A program made the translations under genes and the position numbers. This document shows, piece after piece, positions 46,850 through 58,906 of a stretch of DNA of 64,000 nt. Position 1 is the first letter of the stretch. Each line of letters starts with the position of its first letter. The stretch lies in NCBI GenBank assembly GCA_039881145.1, contig JAYKKI010000038.1:706001-770000 (forward strand), in the 5' to 3' direction. The notes under the pieces are model-generated. The model ran no database searches. It was not told the DNA's origin and saw only the letters and a list, made by a program, of their open reading frames with translations. This DNA comes from Druceiella hillmani. Its lineage: Eukaryota > Arthropoda > Insecta > Lepidoptera > Hepialidae.

Positions 46850-48811
46850 TATGTTTTGAAGGAAGGTGAAAAGCTGATAGAAGAGGTTTCCTTCTCCTAT
46901 GAGCTTTTGAAAAAAGAAAAGTAGCTGAAACTCTTGGTATGCCCGAATCTTCGTTCGGAAAACGTCTAAAGCGTACTTAACCTGCAACGAAGTTAGGTAT
47001 ATTTGGCACCATATTTTCAAAAGAGATAGAAGAAAATTCTACCGACACATAAAACTCCTTGTTGATATGAATTTTTGTTTGACATCTAAGAATTTGAGAT
47101 AGTTAGCTTTTGAATTCGTCACACCAAATAAAATCTCACACAGATTTATTGTGGAAACAAAATTAGCGTGGAAAGACTGGTTACGAGGATTCTCAAGTTG
47201 ACATCCAGATATATTATTAAGATAACCAACGTTAACTAGAATTACCCGAGTTATGGCGTTTTACCGACCAAAAGTTGAAAGATTTTACGTCAATTTATCA
47301 GTTTTACAAGAAAATGTAACTTTCTGCCTGACAGTGTTTTCTTTATGGACGAAACAGAGATTACTACTATGTACAATAAAGCCCTTAAGATATTTACTTT
47401 GAAAGGTAAACGATCAGTCAATAAAATTTCAAGTGCTGAGCGGGGTGTTAATATCACAATATCCAATGCTGTGAGTGCAACAGGCATTATATTTGCAAGA
47501 AAGAAAATGAAAGCCTACCTTTTAGATAGTGCAGTTCCTGGTTAAGTAGAAATGGTATCTGATATTAGTTTCATAAATTCAGATCTTTTTAGATTGGTTC
47601 ACACATTTCAAGGATTATACTAAATCAACCAAAGAAGAACCTTGGGCTCTGGTTGATTGCACTTCTGACTAGTGTAGTTATTACAGTAGCTTGTTTTGAA
47701 TTATCACTTTGGAGTTCTCTATCAGTGACTGTGCTTGCTAGAAAATCTGCATCACTGTCAACATTGGAATTTTAAGAAACAATTCCAGTGACTTTAAAGC
47801 TTTGAATTGCGCACGCAAGCTTTTAAGTAAGCAGGTGTGAAAATTCCTATTATACTGAGATCGCTCTACCAGGATGATTCCGCAGCCATTTTTCGTACTC
47901 GTTGGTAAAATATTTTTTCATCACTGAATGAAATTCACGATCCAGTTGCTGTATCTTATGACTTGAGTGCGGCGGCACTCAGCGCAATTATGTTGTTGTT
48001 TCGGTAAAAATTGAGTTATCTGATCGTAGAATGTGACACAAAATATTCCAAAATTACAAGGACTTTTGTAATTATTTGTCAGTGTCACTGGAATTGTTCC
48101 TTAAAATTCCAATGTTGTCAGTGATGCAGATTTTCTAGCAAGCACAGTCACTGATAGAGAACTCCAAAGTGATAATTCAAAACGAGCTACTGTAATAACA
48201 ACACTAGTCAGAAGTGCAATCAACCAGAGCCCAAGTTGTTAAAAATCCGTCTAACCGTATAAAATCTGCTGAGATTGATAAGTCTTTTAATAAAAATAGC
48301 AGTTTCTGATGTGAGTCACTAACTCAAACCTCCAATATTGGTACTGCTTCTTCGACCCAAAGAAATATTTCCATAGAAGCTGCTGAAAGTGCAGCAACTA
48401 ATTCTTATAAGACGGTGCTTGATGTTTATCCACTTCCTAAGACCCAGGATAGAAAGAACGCTAGAAAACATAATAAATTAGATGTCCTAAATATCTCATC
48501 ATACCAGATCGAGCTAGAAAAACAAATTGAAGTTCAAAGGTTATGTCGCAATTGAAACCTAAAACTGCGTCAAAAAAGAAAATTAATAGACAGCTGAAAG
48601 AGAAAAAAACCAAGTAAAGGTTTTAAGAAATCTAAAATTGCACCAAATAAGAAATTTTATCGTTATGGAAGTTGTTAAGAAATATATAAAGAACCGATCA
48701 ACACAGAATGGATAATCTATTCAAGATAAAAAAGAACGGTGGAATAAAGAATGTACTGCCTATCTGGGTATACGACCCTTCCATTGTGACTTGCGTGCTA
48801 ATACTTGAAAT
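46850..48811 (+). pseudogene. pogo/Tigger transposase (DDE_1 type), rearranged and broken
   Basis: Plus-strand blocks: VAETLGMPESSFGKRLKRT (helix-turn-helix), LGIFGTIFSKEIEEN, KLAWKDWLRGFS (CENP-B-like DNA-binding region), then FMDETEITTMYNKALKIFTL (first catalytic Asp, codon 47,348-47,350), SAERGVNITISNAVSATGII and KKMKAYLLDSAVPG. At 47,641 the order breaks. The next part of the domain, VPPHSSHKIQQLDREF and WLRNHPGRAIS, is encoded on the minus strand between about 47,858 and 47,980. Plus-strand order resumes at 48,084 with VVSDADFLASTVTDREL, then YPLPKTQDRKNARKHNK and a C-terminal segment (ERWNKECTAYLGIRPFHCDL), a decayed zinc-binding tail. Many stops are present and no working protein is possible. 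Confidence 0.9.
47641..48234. repeat. Inverted duplication: 151-bp arms, 292-bp spacer
   Basis: Left arm 47,641-47,791 (starting cttgggctctggttgattgc) is the reverse complement of right arm 48,084-48,234 with four mismatches. The right arm is in the normal orientation for the transposase C-terminus. The left arm plus spacer (47,641-48,083) is the inverted segment, and it carries coding sequence that belongs immediately upstream of the right arm. Confidence 0.95.
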
Positions 48812-48833
48812 TCGCACTCTTATACATATCATT

Positions 48834-48869
48834 GCGCACTTTTATACGATAGAGCGTATAAAAGTACGC
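48834..48869. repeat. Hairpin near the pogo right end
   Basis: gcgcacttttatacg (48,834-48,848) pairs with cgtataaaagtacgc (48,855-48,869) with one mismatch. Confidence 0.88.
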
Positions 48870-49867
48870 ATTTTTTGATAATTAGTTAAATTTATATAAA
48901 AGTTTATTGTGTTTGCTACTTTGATTGCCTAATGCAAATTGTTTCCAATTAGATGGAGGTTTAGATTAAATAAAGATGATTTTGATAACAATGAAATTAA
49001 ATTAATCCACCTTTATCCTAAAAATGCACACTCTTTCACCACCTTACCCCAAGTAGAAATAACGTAACGTACCATTAAAATATTTGATAAGTACTAAATT
49101 ATTTCTCTGCCTTATATTTAATGGATTTGTGGCCAAGTAACATTTGACTTTCATTTGTAGATACTTAATAGCGCTTGCTTGACTTGTCGTTAAACTTGTT
49201 GATGCTTCACATGTTACTTATTAGTTTCCTCTAAGGTATGTCGAATATTATGATAAGCAATTGCTGTATAATGTCGAATATTATCGTAAGGTTAAATGAT
49301 TATGTACACAACTAAGCCCTCCTCTCTCACACGAGTTCTGAAATCTGATACAACAAATAGTTGTGACTATCTTGATTAGAAATCGAGCATATTTTTTTAG
49401 ATACGCTGTGAATTTGAGACAAAATTGTGGTAGATATAAGTAAATGTTTCTAAGGGAAATAAAATAAATTTATCATCCTCATCATTCTTGCTCTAACTAG
49501 TAAGCGAATATAACATATTTTTATTTTTCTCAGCAAGATAAAATTTACTAAATTATTTATAATAAAAAAAGGAGTTCAACATTTTAACTTCTTTTATTTA
49601 TTTCACTTTGCTTCTTTTTTAATGGACAGCAAAAATGTTGCGAATAATGAGAAATAATTTACTTTAAAAACTTTCGTCAAATTAGTTCATCGAACCGACC
49701 CCCCACAGTGCGAAAATTTTCGCCAACTACTTAATTCGGTATGACTAAAAAAAGATAAACGGGATACAATAGATACTAAAATATTGTGTTTTCTTTTAAT
49801 AATATAATATCAGCAATATTTATGGATCTTCAACTAGCTAAAATCGATTTCCATTTATTTCCACTTA

Positions 49868-50110
49868 CTAACTTAGTCAAAACCGTTTTAGGTTGTCATA
49901 AACTTTTACAAATTCTTTGAAAACGTCTTAAATTTGATGCACATGTAATGTTTGTTGTTGCTGAGAGGTTTTAAATAATGCTAATGATACATTTTATAAA
50001 CCCGTTATAATAAATTTATTGTCAGAATTTCGTACCCCAAAAGAAAAAAAAATGATTAAATCACTCACTTATCCATCATCCTGTGTGTGAGTCTGGAGAA
50101 GTGAGACTCC
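49868..50110 (+). repeat. Dispersed repeat family C, copy 1
   Basis: Aligns with the reverse complement of 63,770-64,000. Shared words are aaaaccgtttta, gtcttaaattt-atgca, tgtaatgttt, aatgctaatgata, attttataaacccgttata, tttattgtcagaattt, ccaaaagaaaa and tgtgtgtgagtc. No coding frame is conserved. Confidence 0.7.
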
Positions 50111-50745
50111 GTAAAAGTAAAACGATTCTGTGACAATTTTACTGAGGACGTTATAACTAAAAATCAATTGTACTGAGGTTATTTTACTGGGAATATTAAA
50201 TTCTGTCCAAGGTTTACGTAAAAGGTTTATTGCAGCTTTCCACGTCCTTTTAAATATTTAACATTACCTTTTGATTTAGTTTGTATCGTAATGCCATCAG
50301 AAATACTTTGATTCAGTTGAGACAAAATTAAAATTAAAATATTGCCCTGACAAATAATTCTGTAAATGTATATTTTGTCATTATAGTTTAATACCAATAC
50401 TAACTATAATAGTATTAATACCAGATTTTAAATATTATTTTTATTCTTAATCCGCATGTTGTCTTTCGTACATTGGTAAAGATAGAATACTAATTATAAA
50501 ATTCTAACTAGCATTGCTATATATAATTTTGCTGCGTTACTTTTCATTCAAGCTAATCTCTGGAATTGCATATTCGATTTCAGAAGACATTTTTGTGCTA
50601 GAAAACGTATTTGTGTGCGTTTACGCTCTAATTTTTAGGAGCATAGCAGTGATAAAAAGTTAAAGAAGTTTAGGAACACAGCATAACCGGTGGAGATCAA
50701 GACACCGGTTTATTTATTAACTAATTCTCCTGATTATTCCTATTA

Positions 50746-50746
<1 letters not shown>

Positions 50747-50792
<46 letters not shown>

Positions 50793-50795
50793 TAT
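50747..50795. repeat. (TA)n microsatellite
   Basis: Alternating T/A interrupted once by tacaca near the right end. Confidence 0.95.
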
Positions 50796-53614
50796 CCAAC
50801 CACAAAGTCGATGTCGTTTGGCGAATGAGGTGGAGCCATTTACTGACATCGTGTGTTTAATTGGGTAGAGGAGAGAAACATAATTTACATAATTTTAAGT
50901 GGTGAATGCGCGGGTGATAGCTTGTCGTTAATAAATCTAAAACATATTATCAAAAATTTACATCTGGTTTAAAATCCTAAGAATGAACCAATATTGTGAT
51001 CACATCATTTCACTAATTTTCTAACATTGCGCATTCAATCAAATTAACTTACAGACAGACGGATGAAAAGTCTAAAAAGGTTTTTCTAGTTTCTGTTATC
51101 ATTATATGCGCTACATAAATCACGTTTTGAAACTATTTTCAATCTACAGAATTCACTGTGTCACAATTTTATTAATAGTATAGATTTACCATGGCTTTTT
51201 ATATAAAATAGTTTAAATAAACACTTCTTAGTTAACAGTTTGTCGTAACAGTTTGTTTGTAACAATAAAATATACTTTTCATGTTTTATTGAAAAACAAA
51301 ATTATGCTTTTGTTATAATTAAATTTTCTTTCGTGAAATATTTGTTGAACAAAACACTAATATAATATTACCGTCCATTACCCCACATTACAAAACTTAC
51401 AAGTCGTGAAAAAAATACATGAACTGAAGTAATATATGTCCATTTAAGTTTGTATAGTATATGCAGTTTTTGTATGCAGGTGCAAATCCGAATAATGCCC
51501 AAATAATTTTAAAAATAAAGTGCATCATTACAATTAATTTATATCGTTTCATGTTTCTAATTCGTATTAAATAATTGCTGAATTTGACGGAGTTTTTTTT
51601 CTAGTGTAATAAAATTTACGTTTGCACAGAAGAAATTTAAATCATATGTTTACAGTTCTACGTATATATTTACATACTTTTCATAATACAGGGAATTTTC
51701 ATGAGTGTTCATGAAATAATAGCTTGGATGTAAAGAAGGAATGTTTAATAATTCATAATAAACTAACGTAAAAGAATTTTTAACTACCGCGAATCATTGG
51801 GATTTCTGCCTAAAATTATTTAATTGTATTTCAGGATATTAACATTTTTGAAATATTGAATATAGGAAAAATTACATAAAAACAAAAACATAAATTAATG
51901 TTTGCTTGTAAGAATTCAAAATTGGTAAATTTTACGAGATTTATAACATTAAATGCTGTAGGGAAAGCTTTTGAAGACAGAAAGATAATAAGTGATAACT
52001 GAAATCCGGAACTGCTCTCATCTGCTTTCACGCTTGTGACTTTATTGTGTTTCAAGGCATCTGGAGAAAATTTCGATTTTGGTATTCCATGGTAGCTTAT
52101 CAGAACCAAATATGTCATCATTGAAAAAAGTAAACAGGAATCCACATTCAATGAAAGTACTAAAAAATAAAAGTTTAGCGCAACTTGAAAAAAAAAAGAA
52201 TTTACACATGCCAAGTTATTGTCATATTTCATAGGATAAAGTAAAGTAAGTATACGGAGGTTTGAACTTAGAAATTTTCTTATAAGTAACAGGTATTTAA
52301 TTAGGGCGACAACCTATTTTTAAAAGTATGGAATTTTACAGGATATCTATCTTATTGTTGTAAGATCGGTAAGGATTCTATTTCCGTATCCTGTACGACA
52401 GTTTCGCGTGACCTAAGTTAACATAGTTCATTATATAATAAAGCATAACTGGGAAATGAAAGCAGAAATTTATTGTCGCAGGTGAAACTACAGTCGTATT
52501 CTTTCAGCCCCCATTGACATGACGAGTATTTTGGAACATACATAAAGTGGGACGCCGTAGTTATCTATATATCCTGAAAATGTTAATATTAGTTAACTGA
52601 AATAATACTGAAAGTTCAAATGAAAAATAATGATAGCAAAGAACTGTACAAGCTCTGTTCTTTTATGATTTTTGTGTTAATAATTTTGAAATAAAGGGTG
52701 GGGGTGACCAGTGTTCGCATAATTTTTAGTGTATCTTTTATATACGCAAAGCAAAATTATGAGAAAAACATTTTTGTGTTCGTTATAAAGAGTTCTTGCA
52801 AATGATACCACCTACATGGTAAATAGAAAAAAAAATGTAGGCTCTTTTCATAATCTCCTTTATTTATGTTACATGATCGTTTTGAAAAATTTAATTTGAA
52901 AAACACATTGATTTATAAGATGTATTTTTGTGTCAAATTTGAAATTTCCAAGTCGAATACATAGTAAGGAATCTGTTACGAATATAAAATGTGTAAACAT
53001 TTTACCTACCATATTTTTCCTGGGCATTAAAAATGATGTTTATTTAAAAAATATGATATCTAGAATCACCTCTATATTTTTTTACAACATGATTTCTAAA
53101 ATCGTATATTTTTTCATAATCTTAGATGGAATAGTTTCAGAAACGTGTGGGGCGTGTTCTTTGTATGTTTTTCAGTATATATCTAATGTGCGTTCCCGTG
53201 AAAGACTCAGCCACGTTTTTAAATGTTTTTAAAATTTTTACTTTTAATTTTTATTTTGTCCGTGGAACTCCTAGGGTCCATGGACCCTTTGTTGGGAAAG
53301 GCTGGTTTATAGCAAGTAAATCAAAAATATCAACAGATATATATGTGTATTTCTTTAGTATCGTTTAAATACGCTTCCTGAACTATAAAGATTTGAAAAT
53401 GTCGAGAACCAGAATCTATATTATATATAGCTACTTCAGATGAGTAAAAAACTTATAACGGATGATTTATATCAAAAATAAAAGGTTCCCCTGTGTAACA
53501 CAAATTCAGTAATTCATTCAAAGACTATATTTATATCTGTACCATATAAATATAATTCATTGAAATACATAAATACACTTCGTAGGTAAATATAGTAAAC
53601 TCTAAATGTTAGAA

Positions 53615-54420
53615 CGGAATGAATAGTGCGGTTAATAGATTTCCGTCGTATTAGCGGCGATAATTAATATTTCTCTTTGATTTACGTTCGCAGCTGATGA
53701 AAGGAGGCGAAGCGGTTACATGCTGCGTTATATAGAACCGAATAATTAGCCTTAAATGGTCGAGAATTTGATTCGAAACACCAATCAAAACATAGATTTC
53801 AGCTCATAGATTTCAATATTCGACTGAAATTTATCTTCACATAGAACTTTGATTTCGACATTTGATTACGATTTTGTAACAAATCAATATGGACGCAAAT
53901 TTTGCTATAAAATTCTAAATAAAGATAACAGTTTGAATACTGGATTACATTATCATAAATTAACCAACGCGGATAAACTTACGTTGTTATCAATATTATC
54001 TGATTTTTTTAAAGGAAATGAATCAAAATTCGTTAGTTCTGATTTATAAATGCATTATACGTCAATTTGAAGCTTTCAAAATATTGCGAGGAAAGCTTAA
54101 AAACGAAAAATGAATAATGAAACCTTAATTTCATTTGCTAAGATCTTTCCAATAATTTTCCACTCGATGAGGAGCGCGAAGTTTGAAATAACTTTTATAT
54201 GTGTAAAGAGATATTATATCTTATAGCAAGTAAATGTTCTCTAAAGTCCGTAAGTTTGTTAAGATCGCATTACTTTGAGCTAACAGCACGCAAAACTATG
54301 CTCATGCATGTTATCGAATATCGTCACAGTTGGACACCGCAGCTTGGTTTCAGCGTATTCCGTCTATGAACGAAATATCAACCATAAGTTGATGTGTTTC
54401 AAGTTCACATCGAAAAATCG
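53615..54420 (+). repeat. Dispersed repeat family A, copy 2
   Basis: Partner of 17,560-18,320 in opposite orientation. Shared words in order: aatagtgcggttaat, atatttctctttgattta, gttcg-agctgat, gaaccgaat, gtcgagaat-ttgattc, agatttcag, atagaactttgatttcg, agatcgcatta, atgcatgttatcgaat and atgaacgaaat. About 0.8 kb, no gene. The open frame at 53,849-54,049 lies inside it and is not conserved. Confidence 0.65.
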
Positions 54421-54589
54421 ATTTTTTGTTATTACGTGATGAGAAGACTCTTTTCAGTGCAAAAAACAAACGTGAATTTAGCAAATTTGTTTTGAGGATA
54501 TTAATAATAGCAAGGTCATCAGCATAGACTGAAGCCAGAATAGTGAATACTTATGAAACAAATAATTTTCATTCATATTTGTGTTTTTT

Positions 54590-54845
54590 AGGGTTCTATT
54601 CCCCAAGAGTATAAACTTTGACGCAATATTTGGGCTCCTGTTGTTGCCTCTGTATTGTCTATTTATTTGTCCGCCTATCTGCCTATCTGTCAAGAGTTCA
54701 TAACTTGGAAGCGAAATATCACAAAAACTTGTAATTCATATGCAATTTGAAGTTGCTTATTCTTAAACTATAAATAGTATTTCAGTGGCATTGATATTTT
54801 TTAAATTATATTTCGAGGAATCTTTGGTATGTGTACTGAAAAAAT
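54590..54845 (+). repeat. Dispersed repeat family D (GTCTGTC type), copy 2
   Basis: Contains gtccgcctatctgcctatct, gttcataacttggaagcgaa, ttcttaaactataaatagta and atatttcgaggaatct. These align with the reverse complement of 16,690-16,900. Confidence 0.65.
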
Positions 54846-54915
54846 AAAATACTTTGTATAAGTTGAATGTATTTGCCGTTAATTTTGTTGAAATTCATTA
54901 TTCACACTTAAATAA

Positions 54916-55016
54916 ATTATTTCTACTTTCTTTAAGTTCTTTACCACGACCTAGATTTCGTTGTAATATAACGAAACCTAGGTCGTAGTAAAGTACTTAA
55001 AGAAAGTAGAAATAAT
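54916..55016. repeat. Foldback: 47-bp arms, 7-bp spacer
   Basis: Left arm 54,916-54,962 (attatttctactttctttaa...) and right arm 54,970-55,016 are reverse complements with three mismatches. Spacer gtaatat. It is the longest short-spacer foldback in the window. Confidence 0.96.
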
Positions 55017-55114
55017 AGTACATCACTTAGTTTAATTTAATTGTGAACTTTGCATAAAAAGAACCTGTATTCGAATAATAAATAACAAGTAATCAAACCT
55101 AAGTATTTTTAAAA

Positions 55115-55215
55115 ATTTCATGATATTTTTAGGCCTGTGAAAGATATATTATGATGGCTAAAATATAGTTAGTTTATAAAAAATTATGAGAACAAAAAAT
55201 GTCAATAAATGTGGA
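55115..55215 (+). repeat. Dispersed repeat family E, short fragment
   Basis: atttcatgatatttttaggc ctgtgaaagatatattatga is similar to the central block of family E (tttacgcctgtgaaagata). Only this part is recognisable. Confidence 0.45.
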
Positions 55216-55329
55216 GAAAAGAATAAATTAATTTTATTTCATTACAGCAAAAAAGGGAAAAACTAGTGGAAAAGAAAAAAATAATTATCTTATAAAAATG
55301 CTTGTAATTTATTAATCGATCTTATTTTG

Positions 55330-55570
55330 TTTGATTATGTCGTACCTTAATATCAAAATGCACTACACGAGGGATCCTCTACTTTTTTTACGATAAGTGC
55401 ATAACTCCAATTTCTATCTCACAATGCCAGCCGCATTCTTTATGCCTCGATGGCAAATATGCTCGACCACAGCTTTAAATACTCACTGATTGATTTTCAT
55501 GTTACCACCTAAAGCAAAAAGTGATACAAAATTAATTGCACAATTCAATAAATGTAATGTAAGGCAGTCA
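55330..55570 (-). repeat. Dispersed repeat family B, copy 2 (possible relic coding start)
   Basis: Minus-strand partner of 11,790-12,050. Shared words are tgaattgtg-aattaatt, gtaacatgaaaat, gctgtggtcgagca, attgtgaga, atccct and gatattaa. The frame reading FKAVVEHI-C-HRG is kept, mostly through synonymous changes relative to copy 1, but TGA and TAG interrupt it. Confidence 0.6.
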
Positions 55571-55728
55571 ATTTACTAAGATTTCTGCCGCCGACTTTAT
55601 TCGCGTTGACTACAGCAATGTAACCCATATGCCAAAACTATACTTACTTTACTACGTATTTAATGCTCCGCGGATAAACATTTTAAGAATCATTTTTAAA
55701 TTTTCCTTTTTTATATTATCTCACTTCC

Positions 55729-55732
<4 letters not shown>

Positions 55733-55760
<28 letters not shown>

Positions 55761-55761
55761 T
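55733..55761. repeat. (CT)n microsatellite
   Basis: Alternating C/T for about 28 bases, preceded by a pyrimidine-rich stretch. Confidence 0.95.
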
Positions 55762-58748
55762 CCTGTTGCTATCAGTTGTATGTGTCTTATTTGTAATTTC
55801 AGCTTTACAATCTTCCTGCAATTCTACCCTTTCTCTAATTAACACACTTTCTGCTTGTTAGAATGCAACTTAATTAGAGATTAATAAATTAAAGTACCCT
55901 TGTACGTAAGTTTCTTATACTTTTTTTATATAAAGTTAAATTAGTTAGGAAATACATAATTTACCGGGTTAAAATTACTTACCGATTATGATATCAGAGA
56001 AACGTATGAAGTGTTTCTGTATCAGAGAGAGGCCATGTACTCATACATGTATAGCGATTTTAGTTGCTTTTCACCAAATTTATTGGAATTTATACTAGTT
56101 TTTAATAAGTTGTAATCGGGTTTATTGAATAGGACGAGAAAATACTTTCGCTCATAAGAACTATCAAATTAACTCTTTTTAAATTGTATCTTTATGTTTG
56201 GCTCAGGTTCTAATTTTAACAGTGCCTCGAAAATTAATAAAAATCTGTAGAAAATAAATAATAGAAAATCTGCTTCCTGAATTTAAGTACGAATAGATTT
56301 ACATGATAAATATTAGAGGAAAAATCCAGATGGTTTTTGTTTTGTCGTTTCAAAATATTACTTATGTAATACAATTAACATAAAATTAATTTAAACATTT
56401 TTGGTAACGAATGATATACTATTCAAAGTCAATGAATGTGGTCATCCCTACTCCTTTAAGGCTGGGCAAATATCAATAAGTTTTTCACTTTAATTAAAAC
56501 TGCCTATCTTTGTTGAAAGATTTGTATTTGCAGCCAACAATATATTGAACGTGGTTGATATTTTGGCAATTAGAAGGGTTGTTGCAATTATACAAAATTA
56601 AATACGTTGTAATAAGTTGGAAGCTTTAGGAACTTGAAATGAAAGTAAAATGAAGCTTCAAGTAGTCCTTAATTAAAGGTAGTAAATTTAGTTTTGTGTG
56701 CGGTTCTTTACTAGTTCTTTTATTTCTATGGAATTATTTTTGTAGTATAATTTAGTGAATTTATCTTTTGGAACTCATTATAAAGAAGCCGCCTTTCATG
56801 CCTTTAACTAAACCAAAGATTAAATTTTACGATATCCATTCGTAAATGTTCTGTCCTTGAGAGCAGCAGCAAGAAATTTAAGTTTGATACTACTCGTACA
56901 TCAGAAACGACTATTTTATATAAGGCTTAAATTATTATGTAGTATTTAGTGAAACAGTGCAGTACTAGTTTATTTTCAAGATTTTATAATAAATAAACCG
57001 GTTTTGAATTTGTTAATGGACTGTACTTTTTTATCTAAATGTTTACCATTTAAAGCTTGTAACGAGTCGAAAATCAACAAGAATAAATTGATAGAAATGC
57101 ATCTTTATACATATTTTTTTAAAAATCGTGATTATGTTTAAATTATTTCTTCGACTTTTATTTGTTTGACCTTAGTCTAAATATTCGAAAAATTTATTTT
57201 CTGTTACCCATCAATCAAAGATTTTAAGCACATGTTAATAAACTTATTAAAGTTTATAGTTTAAAGAAATCTACAATGTTAACTATCGCATCTAGATGCT
57301 GCTTAATTTAATGCTTTTTATAATACAATAAGTATTTCAAATTTATTATTAAGTTAAAATATTACACATGTACTACTGAAATAAAATGTTCACAAAACTG
57401 TTTGAAAGATCTTTCGTAAATACAGTTATATTCAAAAGAATGAGAAAAATAACGTAAAAACACTAAATATCTCCTAACATCCTGAAAAAACTCAGCAATA
57501 CAGCTTGACCGTAAAGTCGAAGTTGTAAACTGTTCACTGAGATGCTGACAGACTGGAGTTGCGGGATTAGTTCAATCACTAAAATTAGGGAAATGTTTTA
57601 ATTCCCTTTACAGGTTTAATTATATAAAACTGACCTGAAGACTTGACTTGTAATATTTATTCCAAATTGTATTTTTTTACTACTACATTCAAGAAATAAA
57701 CAAACAAATCAATCATACAAAAACCTTCATCAATTTAACTAACTATACCAGTATAAAGTCGGGACGGGTAACTAGTTCGCTTATAAAAATTAGACTACTA
57801 AGCTATATTTATTGTGTTCATAAAATGCGATGATTATGCCTTAAAAATTTACGAAAAGGCTCCCATAAAAGAAGAATCGATAGTACTACAATAAGTATGT
57901 ATGTAAATGCGTACACCGTACAGAATAAATAATAGCCCATAGTCGAGTTTACTTTTGAACCCTGATAGAAATTTCAAATAATAAGAAAATTATATAATAT
58001 AATCTTTTATTATAAACTATTTTATATCGATCCTGTATATAATAAATATTGAAGTAAACCAATTTTATGGAAAACTTCCCTTCCAGCATCTTCTGCACTA
58101 GCAAATGGTTTTCTGCAAGGGGTAAAGTAGCTAATGTGGTAACTGCAATAGATATAGCAGAAGTTAAATCATAGGCGTGATCCGAACGAAAAAACGTCTA
58201 AATTCTCTTGATTTTAGTGCTGACTTGCTAGATATTCTGATAATTTTATAAAAGTGTTATTAAAATTATCAATACTTAAACTATACATAGCTAGCAATAA
58301 AAAATTATATTTTAATCAAATGGTTGAAATTTTTAAATTAAGTTTTTATAATACTAGCAAGCATAACCCAGTATATAGTATTATCTAGAAGCATTAGCTA
58401 ATAAGACAATTTTATTTCATGTAGCCTTTGATATGCTACCGATACATATCTTGTCGTTACATAAATATAAAATTTACAGTTTTATCAAAAAATCTTACAA
58501 TCTCTTTTGACGGTATCGAAGTATTAAAACTATTAAAAAATTAATGATTACGTAAAACCTTATTTCCTGTAAAACGTTTTCGAACCTAAACACCTTGATT
58601 ATACAGACAAATCATTTTTGTAACCCCTAATTCATTAATTGAACCTTGGCCAAGATTGCTACTATTGTGGTATATTTAATATTTGATCAAATTATACACT
58701 CTTCCATCCTCATTCTTCCACCCTCATGTAAGTTTCTAAATTATACAT

Positions 58749-58906
<158 letters not shown>

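Larger units (their letters stand above)
46392..49050 (+). mobile_element. pogo/Tigger-type transposon, internally rearranged
   Basis: About 2.66 kb. The left end ggtaagatggtgaaagagtg-cgca (46,393-46,416) and the right end (reverse complement of 49,025-49,048) match over 24 bp with two differences. TA lies just outside the left repeat (46,390-46,391) and near the right one (49,054-49,055), so the exact outer base is uncertain by a few positions. Subterminal words such as gagtgcgc recur, and a 15-bp hairpin sits at 48,834-48,869. Inside is one transposase gene in which the second half of the catalytic domain is inverted. Confidence 0.9.

Noticed and set aside
51831..52232. 133-codon minus-strand frame
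   Set aside because: Among the longest frames outside transposons, but it is low-complexity, has no motif I know, no splice or promoter context, and lies in AT-rich DNA where such frames are expected by chance. Not ruled out: a proteome search would decide.
52930..53232. 100-codon plus-strand frame
   Set aside because: Hydrophobic, AT-driven composition with no recognisable domain; overlaps another frame at 53,147. Insufficient evidence.
58070..58220. Possible LINE reverse transcriptase fragment
   Set aside because: Some frames vaguely resemble the GFxKGxST region, but no block could be matched convincingly in order.
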